From assembly GCA_023402845.1 (NCBI GenBank), contig JAEYFP010000058.1:1-64000 (forward strand): a stretch of DNA of 64,000 bases. The letters are read 5' to 3'. The position numbers were made by a program, and so were the translations under genes. The stretch comes from Bacillota bacterium (lineage in GTDB: Bacteria; Bacillota; Clostridia; Lachnospirales; Lachnospiraceae). This document shows, piece by piece, positions 7,474-15,379 of this stretch (positions within the stretch are counted from its first letter, which is position 1; every line of letters begins with the position of its first letter). The notes beneath the pieces are model-generated. The model saw only the letters and a program-made list of their open reading frames with translations. It searched no databases and was not told where the DNA came from.

Positions 7474-8538
7474 TTATTTGTTCTCACGTAGCTTAACTGC
7501 ATTTGCAGCCATACGGCGGCGGCCATCCTCAAGGGCAGCATAATGCTTTTTCGTCGTATTAACATCCTTATGACCCAGAACATCCGCCACAAGATAAATA
7601 TCCCCTGTCTCCCGATACAGGCTTGTTCCGTAGGTGCTTCGCAGCTTATGCGGCGTGATTTTCTTTAAGCTTGTTACGGCAGAAGCATATTTCTTTACTA
7701 GATTTTCCACGGCTCGAACAGTGATTCTGCGATTTTGCAAGGATAAGAACAGTGCTGCCTCATGACCGGATTCAGGAATCATTTTATCCCGCTGGATAAG
7801 ATAATTTTTTAAGGCAGCTTCCACTTCATCACCAAAATATACGACTGCTTCATAACCGCCCTTACGGCGTATCAGGATACCATTATTTTTAAAATCCACA
7901 TTCTTTATGTCTAAACCAACACATTCCGACACACGGATTCCGGTGCCAAGCAGAAGCGTCATTAAGGCGAGATCACGTGTTTTTGTTTTCTTATGAAAAG
8001 CAGCCTGCTGTTTTGTCATTTGTTCCCCTTTCTCCACATGATCGAGAAGTAAGGCAACTTCATCAACATCCAAACGAATAATTTCCTTTTTATGAAGCTT
8101 TGGCATCTGCACAAGTGATGCCGGATTCTTTTCTATCATTTCATTTCTGAAAAAGAAATTATAAAAACTACGAAGAGAAGCTAATTTACGCTGTTTTCCC
8201 CGCTCATCATTCGTAATTTGCTCATTATCCTTTTCATAGTAAGATAAGTAATCCAAATATTCCGTAATATCAATAGGATGCAGCATATCCAGAATTTCAA
8301 GCTTAAGGTCCGTGACCGGAATACTTTTACAGGCGGGATTATATTCATGAAGATAGTCAAAAAATATCCGCAAATCATAAGCATATGCGAGTCTTGTACG
8401 GGTAGAAGTCGTATCCTTAATACCTAAAAAAAACTCCCGGCAAAACGGGGGAAGAGAAGCAGTTATTTCACGCAGCCTTATCATATTATCAATGTTGGTT
8501 TTATCATGATAATTCATCTGTTCCTGATTCAACGACAT
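7474..8538 (-). CDS. XerS-like tyrosine recombinase
   Basis: The 354-residue protein has an N-terminal SAM-like core-binding domain (about 30-145) and a C-terminal catalytic domain with the full tyrosine recombinase set: Arg202 (G-T-G-I-R), Lys226 in R-R-K-G-G, His297-x-x-Arg300, His323 in L-G-H-K-D and the nucleophile Tyr333. The length and the R-K-G-G and A-L-F-L-S-L segments resemble streptococcal XerS more than XerC/XerD (about 300 residues). XerS acts alone at its own dif site to resolve chromosome dimers. I chose ATG 8538 because AAAGGAGG lies 8 bases upstream; the in-frame codons above it are part of the leader. The leader carries two inverted repeats, one a candidate recombination site. 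An ordinary mobile-element integrase is the alternative. Confidence 0.8.
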   Translation of the reverse strand: MSLNQEQMNYHDKTNIDNMIRLREITASLPPFCREFFLGIKDTTSTRTRLAYAYDLRIFFDYLHEYNPACKSIPVTDLKLEILDMLHPIDITEYLDYLSYYEKDNEQITNDERGKQRKLASLRSFYNFFFRNEMIEKNPASLVQMPKLHKKEIIRLDVDEVALLLDHVEKGEQMTKQQAAFHKKTKTRDLALMTLLLGTGIRVSECVGLDIKNVDFKNNGILIRRKGGYEAVVYFGDEVEAALKNYLIQRDKMIPESGHEAALFLSLQNRRITVRAVENLVKKYASAVTSLKKITPHKLRSTYGTSLYRETGDIYLVADVLGHKDVNTTKKHYAALEDGRRRMAANAVKLRENK

Positions 8539-8575
8539 AAGGGAAGCCTCCTTTATTATTTCACTCAAAACAATG

Positions 8576-8606
8576 CATGTTTACATAATTAAATTATGTA
8601 AACATG
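8576..8606. promoter_or_regulatory. Perfect 31-bp palindrome, candidate dif-like recombination site
   Basis: Two 15-bp arms (8576-8590 and 8592-8606) are exact inverted copies around one A. Each arm contains GTTTACATAA / TTATGTAAAC, which from memory resembles the XerD half-site of Firmicutes dif. It lies 37 bp upstream of the start codon of a XerS-like recombinase; in streptococci the 31-bp difSL site is also just upstream of xerS. It could instead be an operator for autoregulation. Confidence 0.55.
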
Positions 8607-8634
8607 GTTGCGGGAATGTTGATTTAATCTTTAC

Positions 8635-8670
8635 TATCTATTCGTAAAAGTTGTCTTTCGCGAATAGATA
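8635..8670. promoter_or_regulatory. Inverted repeat in the recombinase leader
   Basis: TATCTATTCG (8635-8644) is repeated inverted at 8661-8670 with a 16-base spacer. It begins roughly ten bases downstream of the predicted transcription start of the recombinase gene, so it may be an operator or an RNA stem-loop. Confidence 0.45.
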
Positions 8671-8687
8671 TAACTCTCTTAATTAAG

Positions 8688-8716
8688 AATATAATCGCTT
8701 TTCATAAATTTGTCAA
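8688..8716 (-). promoter_or_regulatory. Promoter of the recombinase gene
   Basis: On the minus strand TTGACA (8716-8711) and TATATT (8693-8688) are 17 bases apart, near-perfect sigma-A elements. The -35 box overlaps the stop codon of the upstream membrane protein gene. The resulting leader is about 140 bases and contains both inverted repeats. Confidence 0.75.
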
Positions 8717-9408
8717 GCAGATTTAGTTTCATACATTTTTTGAGAATAATTTAACTCATTGAGTATATCTAATAGATATTTATCTTTAAAGTATCCATCT
8801 GTATAGAAATATACAGCTTGAATTACCTTATTAAAACCTGCAAGTGCGATGCCAATAAAAACTATCCAAACAAGTGATGTTAAAATAACATCACTCCCCG
8901 CATAAATTATACTAGCGATTAACGCGCCAAGTGGTACGCCTATTAGCATGTCATAGATTTTACTACCTATCTTATCATATTTTTCCTTTTGAGCTGCTAA
9001 AGCTGTTTCACATTCAAGTTTTAACTGCCATACTTTCTGTGGAGAATCAATATCATGTTTTTTGAGAATATTCCATATGCAAGAAATATACATCTGATAA
9101 CTGTCATATAGTCCTTCTAGTTCTTCTTTTCGGGCAGATTCTTTATATAAATATTTTTCCCTTGGAATCTGGCTGAGAATGGAAATAACTATTATTAAAG
9201 AGATAGGAAAAAAGATAAATGGAGTTGTTGGATTACTAATCAGAAGCACTATCATCCAAATAAAAGCAAGCACCATTATCCCTAACATAACCCACAGTGA
9301 ACATTTGAAAAGGCGTACCATATCTGTCAAATGTCTAGTGGAGTTCAATTTATTTGCTAGCTTTTGCTCATAAACTTCTCTCCGAACATAGAGATACTTT
9401 TGTGTCAT
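8713..9408 (-). CDS. Four-helix membrane protein of unknown function
   Basis: I do not recognise this 231-residue protein. Two pairs of hydrophobic helices are visible (about 37-57 with 63-81, and 149-167 with 172-191), separated by a charged segment of about 65 residues with several Lys/Glu-rich stretches that could form a coiled coil. ATG 9408 has AAGGAG 8 bases upstream; the GTG three codons earlier overlaps that site. Codon use is AT-rich compared with the core genes downstream, and it sits beside the recombinase, so it may be a horizontally acquired passenger. Nothing in it indicates a catalytic role. Confidence 0.55.
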   Translation of the reverse strand: MTQKYLYVRREVYEQKLANKLNSTRHLTDMVRLFKCSLWVMLGIMVLAFIWMIVLLISNPTTPFIFFPISLIIVISILSQIPREKYLYKESARKEELEGLYDSYQMYISCIWNILKKHDIDSPQKVWQLKLECETALAAQKEKYDKIGSKIYDMLIGVPLGALIASIIYAGSDVILTSLVWIVFIGIALAGFNKVIQAVYFYTDGYFKDKYLLDILNELNYSQKMYETKSA

Positions 9409-9666
9409 TAAGATCACTCCTTAATAATTGCAGATGTTCTTTTGCTGATGCAATGCCTTTAATAATCCTCAAGAATACTATACCATATTTTGTAATAAAT
9501 TAAAATTTGATTTTTTATTTTTCAAAAAAAGAACAGAGATTAATCTCCATTCCCAATTAAACTTAACAATTATACATTTGTCTTTATAAAATAAATTTAA
9601 TCTTTTTAACCCTATAGAATATTTTAAACTAACGGAAATAAAGGGATTAATAAAAAGTGCTTCTAT

Positions 9667-10116
9667 TTACAGCTCCTCCGAATCAAGCATAATCGTGAAA
9701 GGCCCCTCATTGATGAGGGAAATTTTCATATCGGCACCGAATGATCCGGTCTGGACGGGAAAATTGTAGAATGTGGAAAATTGATGAATAATATACTCAT
9801 AGAGCGCATTTGCATGCGATGGATTGCCTGCATTGATAAAGGATGGCCGGTTTCCTTTGCGGCAGTCCGCATATAGTGTAAACTGTGAAACAATAAGCAA
9901 CGAACCGTTCACATCGTTTATGGAAAGGTTCGTTTTACCATTTTCGTCCTCAAAAATCCGCAAGCCGGATACTTTTTTTATTAATTTGTCCGCTACTTGC
10001 TCCGTGTCTGTTTCACAAACCCCGACAAACAGCAAATAACCGGTTTCAATCGCACCGATAACGTAATCATCGACTGTCACCGAGGCTTGCTTCACTCGTT
10101 GTATTAAAAATCTCAT
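9667..10116 (-). CDS. dtd: D-aminoacyl-tRNA deacylase
   Basis: The 149-residue protein is full length for Dtd, which hydrolyses D-aminoacyl-tRNA (and Gly-tRNA-Ala) in the cytosol and so keeps D-amino acids out of translation. The start M-R-x-L-I-Q-R-V, the S-Q-F-T-L-Y-A-D motif (about residues 77-84) with its catalytic Ser/Thr region, and the cross-subunit G-P-F (N-E-G-P-F-T near 137-142) are present. It lies 7 bases downstream of the AI-2E family permease and is probably cotranscribed with it. The 258-base spacer to the next gene downstream is AT-rich with no clear terminator. Confidence 0.95.
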   Translation of the reverse strand: MRFLIQRVKQASVTVDDYVIGAIETGYLLFVGVCETDTEQVADKLIKKVSGLRIFEDENGKTNLSINDVNGSLLIVSQFTLYADCRKGNRPSFINAGNPSHANALYEYIIHQFSTFYNFPVQTGSFGADMKISLINEGPFTIMLDSEEL

Positions 10117-10123
10117 TTATTTA

Positions 10124-11479
10124 CTAGTCCTCCGGTTGTGACGTTGTTTCTTCTGTTTTTCTGTCTGACTGGCACTCCTGCTCTCTCCCGTTTTCTGACA
10201 CAACATGATCAAATGCTTTCTTAACAAATTTAATCTCAGTACCGGTATTTTGATCGCTCTTAGCCGTATGATAATCGGAATAGATATAATATTCCGTATC
10301 CTCGGGCAGATTCTTTTTGATTAGACGCTGATTGACCAGTGTCTTTATAGCTGCATAGATCACTGCAAACAACGGAACGCCGATAAACATTCCAAGAATC
10401 CCTAGCAAACCGCCGAATACTGTAATTGCGAAGATCACCCAAAAGCTGGATAATCCCGTAGAATCGCCGATAATTTTCGGAGCCAGAATATTACCGTCCA
10501 ATTGCTGCAGTACTAAAATAAAGATGATAAATATCACACATTTGACCGGATCAATCATGATTAAAATCAAGGCACATGGAATGACGCCAAGATAAGGACC
10601 AAAAAACGGAATGACATCTGTTACACCGATAATTACGCTGATCAACAATGCGTAAGGAATTTTTAATATGGATGTTCCCATAAAACAGAATATACCGACC
10701 AAAAAAGAATCGAGTATTTTGCCGCTTAAAAAACCTCCAAACGTCTTATTCGCAAAACGCATATTATTAATCAGGTTATTCGCACGTTCCTCTCTCAGCA
10801 GCGCATATGCAATTTTTTTAGCCTGGGCACAGAACAGTTCCTTACCGGACAACAAATAAATAGAAATAATAATGCCTATGACAAAATTAAAAACACCCAT
10901 CAGGAAATCAAGCACACTGCCGATCAGGCTTGTAGAAACTTTTGAAATGACCTCCTGCATGGTCGGAAGCACCTGCGTCGTAAACCAATTTTCGATGTCG
11001 ATCCAATACTGATCAAATAGATCTTCCAAATCCGGATATTCCGTAAGCATATTGGAAAACCATAGATTGATGCGATTCATATAGGTTGGAAATTTGATTA
11101 CAATGCTTTGCAGGCTGTTGATTACCTGCGGTACAATCAGCATCAAAAGGCTGTACAAAATAAGAAGAAAGGAAATCATTGTAAGAAAAATACTAAAACT
11201 CCGGACAATCCCTTTCTTTTTTTTACTGTCCTTTAATTTCATTTTGGTCCATAATGGAATCACGCACTTCTTTTCATAAAAATTCATCATAGGATTCAAA
11301 ATATAGGCAAGCCCGATTCCGTCGATGATCGGGAGCAAAACCTTAATTGCGGCATCCTTCGTTTCCGACAGATCCGTCCCGTGAAACAGCACATAATAAA
11401 AGCATATGCAGGCGCTGATTGAAAGAAATATCGTCAGTCCCAAATGAAAAAATCGTTTGTCAATCCGGTGTTTCATCAT
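10124..11479 (-). CDS. AI-2E family transporter (PerM/YdiK-like)
   Basis: A 451-residue polytopic protein of the AI-2E transporter family, with hydrophobic segments near residues 12-30, 38-60, 86-110, 185-210, 250-280, 285-320 and 335-365 and the family's P-x-F-G-P-Y-L-G-V-I-P region (V-I-P-F-F-G-P-Y). The long charged C-terminal tail (about 395-451) is unusual, rich in Glu, Gln and Ser. Members export AI-2 or act as Na+(Li+)/H+ antiporters, so the substrate is open. The start ATGA overlaps the upstream kinase-like stop codon by four bases, indicating coupled translation; dtd follows at 7 bases. Confidence 0.8.
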   Translation of the reverse strand: MMKHRIDKRFFHLGLTIFLSISACICFYYVLFHGTDLSETKDAAIKVLLPIIDGIGLAYILNPMMNFYEKKCVIPLWTKMKLKDSKKKKGIVRSFSIFLTMISFLLILYSLLMLIVPQVINSLQSIVIKFPTYMNRINLWFSNMLTEYPDLEDLFDQYWIDIENWFTTQVLPTMQEVISKVSTSLIGSVLDFLMGVFNFVIGIIISIYLLSGKELFCAQAKKIAYALLREERANNLINNMRFANKTFGGFLSGKILDSFLVGIFCFMGTSILKIPYALLISVIIGVTDVIPFFGPYLGVIPCALILIMIDPVKCVIFIIFILVLQQLDGNILAPKIIGDSTGLSSFWVIFAITVFGGLLGILGMFIGVPLFAVIYAAIKTLVNQRLIKKNLPEDTEYYIYSDYHTAKSDQNTGTEIKFVKKAFDHVVSENGREQECQSDRKTEETTSQPED

Positions 11480-12108
11480 TTATTTTCCTGTCTTTTCTCA
11501 AAATCCTGTACAAACTGTGTGATCAGTTCTACGGTTCCGTCGATGCCAAGCACACCACTGTCAATGGTTAAATGATAGCTTTCCGCAAGGCCCCACTTTT
11601 TTGAAGAGTAATAGTTATAATAATTCGTACGCTGTTTATCCTTTTTTATAATCATTTCCCTTGCCTTGTCATGTGTCAGGGTATACTTTTCCTGAATGCG
11701 TTTGATTCGTGTCTCAAGCTCCCCATGAATAAACAAGTGAAGGCAGTTTTTATAATCGGCAAGCGCATAATCGGCACATCTGCCAACAAGGATACAGGGA
11801 CCTTCATTAGCAATCTTTTTGATCGCCTCAAACTGAGCCAGAAAAACTTTGTGGCTGATCGGCATATCAACATAGGCGGATGCCGAGTATCCAAAGGAAT
11901 ACGTATCCATTACCAAATTATATAAAAAACTGCTTGTCGGGCGCTCGTCATGATTTTCAAATAATTCCGGACACATACCGCTGTCCTTTGCGGCCCGTTT
12001 TAAAAGCTCCTTATCATAACATTTAATTCCAAGGTTTTCTCCAAGCTTTTCTCCGATTTCTCTTCCGCCGCTGCCAAATTCACGTCCAATCGTAATGATA
12101 GTATTCAT
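11476..12108 (-). CDS. Cytidylate kinase-like family protein
   Basis: This 210-residue protein begins M-N-T-I-I-T-I-G-R-E-F-G-S-G-G-R-E-I-G, the variant P-loop of the cytidylate-kinase-like family (AAK6 type) common in Clostridia. The lid-like segment near residues 135-165 is rich in Lys/Arg (K-D-K-Q-R-T-N-Y-Y-N-Y-Y), a hallmark of these proteins. They resemble Cmk, but the real substrate has not been fixed; Cmk itself is usually found elsewhere. ATG 12108 with AGAGGTG upstream is the start; the in-frame extension to 12225 runs into the upstream pseudouridine synthase gene. The stop overlaps the AI-2E permease start. Confidence 0.75.
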   Translation of the reverse strand: MNTIITIGREFGSGGREIGEKLGENLGIKCYDKELLKRAAKDSGMCPELFENHDERPTSSFLYNLVMDTYSFGYSASAYVDMPISHKVFLAQFEAIKKIANEGPCILVGRCADYALADYKNCLHLFIHGELETRIKRIQEKYTLTHDKAREMIIKKDKQRTNYYNYYSSKKWGLAESYHLTIDSGVLGIDGTVELITQFVQDFEKRQENK

Positions 12109-12166
12109 ATTAACACCTCTTTCCCACTGTTCTAATATGATTCTATTTTTAGTATACAACAAATTC

Positions 12167-13087
12167 TTATTTTTGGGTACGCAAAAATGAAAGCAATTTT
12201 TCAAAATATTCCGGAAGCGGTGCATCGACCTCCAAATACTCTTTTGTAGTCGGGTGGATCAGACCAAGAGTTCTCGCATGCAATGTCTGCCCCTGCAGAT
12301 GAATCGGGCTTTTTAAGCCGCAATAAACCGGATCTCCCACAATCGGATAATGAATGCTTGCCATGTGCACCCGGATTTGATGAGTACGTCCCGTTTCTAA
12401 ACGGCATTCGAGGAGCGTATATCCTTTCAGCCGCTCAAGTACCGTATAATTAGTGACTGCCGCTCTTCCATTTTTGTAATTAACGGCCATTTTCTTGCGA
12501 TCATTCGGGTGTCTGCCGATGGGTGCGTCAATTTTGCCGGAATCCTCGTTTATTACGCCATGTACAAGCGCAATATATTTTCGGTTCAAAGAATGCTCCT
12601 TTAGCTGCGCGGCAACCGCCGCATGGGCGGCATCGTTTTTGCAGACGAGGACAGAGCCGGTCGTGTCCATGTCGATCCTGTGCACGATGCCCGGCCGCAT
12701 CACACCGTTAATGCCTGACAACTCGTCCCGGCAATGATAAAGCAGCGCATTTACCATTGTTTTGCTGTAATGTCCAGGAGCCGGATGTACGACCATTCCC
12801 TTTGGCTTATTGACGATAATCAAATCGGCATCCTCATAAAGAATATCAAGAGGAATATTTTCCGGAAGAATATGAGGAATGACTGCTTCCGGCGCCGAAA
12901 GAAAAATCTCATCGCCGCAGCTTAACCTGTCATTTGCCTTGCAGACAGTTCCGTTTATCAGCACTCTGCCCTCTTTGATCAGCTTTTGCACATAAGAACG
13001 CGAAAGATCGGCAAATACATCGGCAATGTATTTGTCGATCCTTTCCCCCTGCTGTCCTTCTTCCACGCTAATCCGGTATTCCTTCAT
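12167..13087 (-). CDS. RluA/RluD-family pseudouridine synthase
   Basis: The 306-residue enzyme carries an N-terminal S4 RNA-binding domain (about 12-70) and a RluA-type catalytic domain. The catalytic Asp lies in H-R-I-D-M-D-T-T-G (near residue 140), and G-R-T-H-Q-I-R-V-H and V-G-D-P-V-Y follow. It probably converts uridines of 23S rRNA in a helix-69-like context, as RluD does, but site specificity cannot be read from sequence. It follows lspA directly, the usual order in Firmicutes. A TTG two codons upstream (13093), immediately after the lspA stop, has slightly better spacing from AAGGA and could be the real start. Confidence 0.85.
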   Translation of the reverse strand: MKEYRISVEEGQQGERIDKYIADVFADLSRSYVQKLIKEGRVLINGTVCKANDRLSCGDEIFLSAPEAVIPHILPENIPLDILYEDADLIIVNKPKGMVVHPAPGHYSKTMVNALLYHCRDELSGINGVMRPGIVHRIDMDTTGSVLVCKNDAAHAAVAAQLKEHSLNRKYIALVHGVINEDSGKIDAPIGRHPNDRKKMAVNYKNGRAAVTNYTVLERLKGYTLLECRLETGRTHQIRVHMASIHYPIVGDPVYCGLKSPIHLQGQTLHARTLGLIHPTTKEYLEVDAPLPEYFEKLLSFLRTQK

Positions 13088-13093
13088 AATCAA

Positions 13094-13639
13094 TCAGACT
13101 TCCTTATTCTTCTTTTTGCCGAAGGGCTTTTTCATTTCTTTTTCCAGCAGCATCAGATCCGCCTCCTTATAATAAAACAACATCAGAAGCGCAAGTAAAA
13201 CAGTCGCCACAGACACATAACAGTCTGCTACATTAAATATAGGAAAATCAACTGCGCTGATATAAATGAAATCAATCACATAATTCAGCCTGATTCGGTC
13301 AAGCATATTACCTGCCCCTCCTGCCGCAATACAGATAATCAGGATATTCAGCCATCTGCAACGCTTTTCAAAAGGCATTTGAAACAGAAGATACAGCATC
13401 AGAAGAATAACAACAGTACTGATGAGGAGGAAAAGCGGCTTTTGTCCGGCGAGGATACCGAAGGCCGCACCGGTATTTCCGTTGGGAAGATAATAAAACT
13501 CCAACACATGCGGAATAATCGGAATAGCAGGCTGATCCTTCAACGTATTAACAGCCCACAATTTTGTATACTGGTCAAGTAAAATCAGCGCGCAGATCGA
13601 TAACAGCTCAATTACGCTTCTCAACAATTTTTTAATCAT
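13094..13639 (-). CDS. lspA: Lipoprotein signal peptidase
   Basis: The 181-residue membrane aspartyl protease removes signal peptides from diacylated prolipoproteins. Four membrane helices are evident, and both catalytic aspartates are visible: Asp114 in G-N-M-L-D-R and Asp139 in F-N-V-A-D. The conserved N-x-G-A-A-F motif (N-T-G-A-A-F near 55-60) is also present. ATG 13639 has AGAGGA 6 bases upstream; six further in-frame codons lie above it. It is between aroB (23 bases upstream) and the pseudouridine synthase, whose start nearly abuts the lspA stop. Substrates in this window include the phosphoesterase and the carboxypeptidase lipoproteins. Confidence 0.95.
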   Translation of the reverse strand: MIKKLLRSVIELLSICALILLDQYTKLWAVNTLKDQPAIPIIPHVLEFYYLPNGNTGAAFGILAGQKPLFLLISTVVILLMLYLLFQMPFEKRCRWLNILIICIAAGGAGNMLDRIRLNYVIDFIYISAVDFPIFNVADCYVSVATVLLALLMLFYYKEADLMLLEKEMKKPFGKKKNKEV

Positions 13640-13662
13640 GATCAATCCTCTTTTCAATCATA

Positions 13663-14763
13663 CTAGCACTCCTGTTTCGCGGTAATTTCCTCAATTGCCG
13701 CGATTATTTCTTCATTTGTTACATCCTTACTAATAAAAGCTTTTCCAATTTTTTTGAGCAGAATAAAATTAATATGGCTTCCTTCCGCCTTTTTATCAAA
13801 CTTCGTATAACTTAACACCTGTTCTGAGGAAATCTCTTCCATTGAAATCGGAAGCCCAAACGGTACGAACATATCCCGAATCTCATAATATTCCTCCATG
13901 CTGAGCAGATCACGCTTCCATGAGATGAAAGCGGCCGCAACACAACCAAGAGCAACACATTCACCGTGCAGAAGAGAAAAATTCTTATATTTTTCAATTG
14001 CATGACCGATTGTATGACCAAAGTTCAACAATGCACGTTCATTTTGTTCAAACGGATCTTTTTCCACAACGATGCGTTTGATTTCACAGCTTCGCCTGAT
14101 CATCTCCTCCAAAGCTTCCGGATCTTTTTCATTAATTTCCATAAAATGAGTAATGAGCCATTCATAAAAAATACCGTCACGGATCAATCCGGCCTTTAAC
14201 ACTTCTGCCATTCCCGAAGCAAATTGGCGTTCTGAGAGTGTTTGCAGCACTGCTGTATTCATATAAACAAGCCGCGGCATTTTAAATGCGCCAACCATGT
14301 TTTTAAACTGATCAAAATCCACACCGGTCTTGCCGCCGATACTGCTGTCCACTTGTGAAAGAAGCGTTGTTGGAAGCTGTATGAAGTCGATTCCCCGCAT
14401 GTAGGTTGCGGCAGCAAAGCCGGTCAGATCACCGGTCACACCTCCGCCGAGCGCTGCAAGTAAATCTTTTCTGCCAAATTTTTTTTCTATCAAAAAGCGA
14501 TAAACCTCTTCAACTGTCTTTAAATGCTTGTTTTCCTCCCCTGCCGGAAAAGAAAATAGTTCTACAGTTGAAAACGCAGTGCCTAGAAGTGTTCTCAACT
14601 CTTCGCCATACAGCTTGCAAACACTGCTGTCCGAAACAATGCAAAGCTTCCGGTCTTTCTCAAACAGTTCCGAAAGCACAGCAGGCAGCTTCTCATAGGC
14701 ATCTTCAATAAAGATATCGTAGCATTTTTTTTTCTGATAACTGACCTCCAATTTACAGGACAT
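13663..14763 (-). CDS. aroB: 3-dehydroquinate synthase
   Basis: AroB (366 residues) turns DAHP into 3-dehydroquinate, the second shikimate-pathway step, with NAD+ and a divalent metal. The NAD-binding G-G-G-V-T-G-D (near residue 96), the L-P-T-T-L-L-S-Q-V-D-S-S-I-G-G-K-T-G segment and the metal-ligand histidines in N-F-G-H-T-I-G-H and L-L-H-G-E are intact. ATG 14763 has TTGGAG 7 bases upstream; the ATG eleven codons earlier lies in the terminator hairpin and has no ribosome binding site. No other shikimate genes are adjacent. Confidence 0.95.
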   Translation of the reverse strand: MSCKLEVSYQKKKCYDIFIEDAYEKLPAVLSELFEKDRKLCIVSDSSVCKLYGEELRTLLGTAFSTVELFSFPAGEENKHLKTVEEVYRFLIEKKFGRKDLLAALGGGVTGDLTGFAAATYMRGIDFIQLPTTLLSQVDSSIGGKTGVDFDQFKNMVGAFKMPRLVYMNTAVLQTLSERQFASGMAEVLKAGLIRDGIFYEWLITHFMEINEKDPEALEEMIRRSCEIKRIVVEKDPFEQNERALLNFGHTIGHAIEKYKNFSLLHGECVALGCVAAAFISWKRDLLSMEEYYEIRDMFVPFGLPISMEEISSEQVLSYTKFDKKAEGSHINFILLKKIGKAFISKDVTNEEIIAAIEEITAKQEC

Positions 14764-14778
14764 CGTTTTCTCCAATCT

Positions 14779-14809
14779 AAAACTTCCTGCATTCATGGCA
14801 GGAAGTTTT
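14779..14809 (-). terminator. Terminator between sepF and aroB
   Basis: A perfect 12-bp stem (14779-14790 with 14798-14809) and 7-base loop, followed on the minus strand by TTTTAGATT. It lies 35 bases past the sepF stop and just before the aroB ribosome binding site, so aroB must be reached by read-through or attenuation. Confidence 0.7.
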
Positions 14810-14844
14810 GTCTTATTTTCATATCATAAATCCGCGATTTATAA

Positions 14845-15357
14845 TTAAAATTTGTTATGCAGTGCCGGAACATCAAAGGCACCTGACAGAATTTCCTGGA
14901 AGTCGCCGGATATATCGACGCTTTTTGGTGTAATAATAAATATGTAATGAGAAATTTTCTGCAGATTACCACTGATGGCAAATGTGGAACCGGATGTAAA
15001 ATCAATGATCCGCTGCGCAATATCGACATCCAAACCCTCCATGTTCAGAACCACCGTTCGATTGGCAAGCAACGTTTCGGTAATCTCTCTTGCATCCTCA
15101 ACAGTTGTCGGCTTTATGACACAGACTTCCATGCCGCTTGCAGTTATTCTATTTTTTCCGCTTCGCATCGGCGTTACCTTTGGTGCGGCTTTTGTCTTTG
15201 GCTTTTCATCAAAATCGTCATCGAGCGTCTCTGTTTTGATGGATTTTTTTCTGCGCTGAGGTTCTTCATAATCGTCCTCTTCATCAAAAAACTCATCGTC
15301 ATAATCTTCGTCGTCGTTATACTTCATCGAGCTTAACAACTTGTCCAAGAATGCCAT
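14845..15357 (-). CDS. sepF: Cell division protein SepF
   Basis: SepF (170 residues) is an FtsZ-bundling septum protein that also anchors FtsZ to the membrane through its N-terminal amphipathic helix, here M-A-F-L-D-K-L-L-S-S-M. A very acidic low-complexity linker (about 14-60) leads to the conserved domain (about 80-165) with M-E-V-C-V-I-K-P, V-V-L-N-M-E and G-S-T-F-A-I-S-G-N. AAGGAGATAA precedes the ATG. It follows the YggS-type PLP protein, the classic yggS-sepF pairing of Gram-positives, and is closed by the hairpin at 14779-14809. Confidence 0.95.
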   Translation of the reverse strand: MAFLDKLLSSMKYNDDEDYDDEFFDEEDDYEEPQRRKKSIKTETLDDDFDEKPKTKAAPKVTPMRSGKNRITASGMEVCVIKPTTVEDAREITETLLANRTVVLNMEGLDVDIAQRIIDFTSGSTFAISGNLQKISHYIFIITPKSVDISGDFQEILSGAFDVPALHNKF

Positions 15358-15379
15358 ATAATTATCTCCTTATCTTTCT

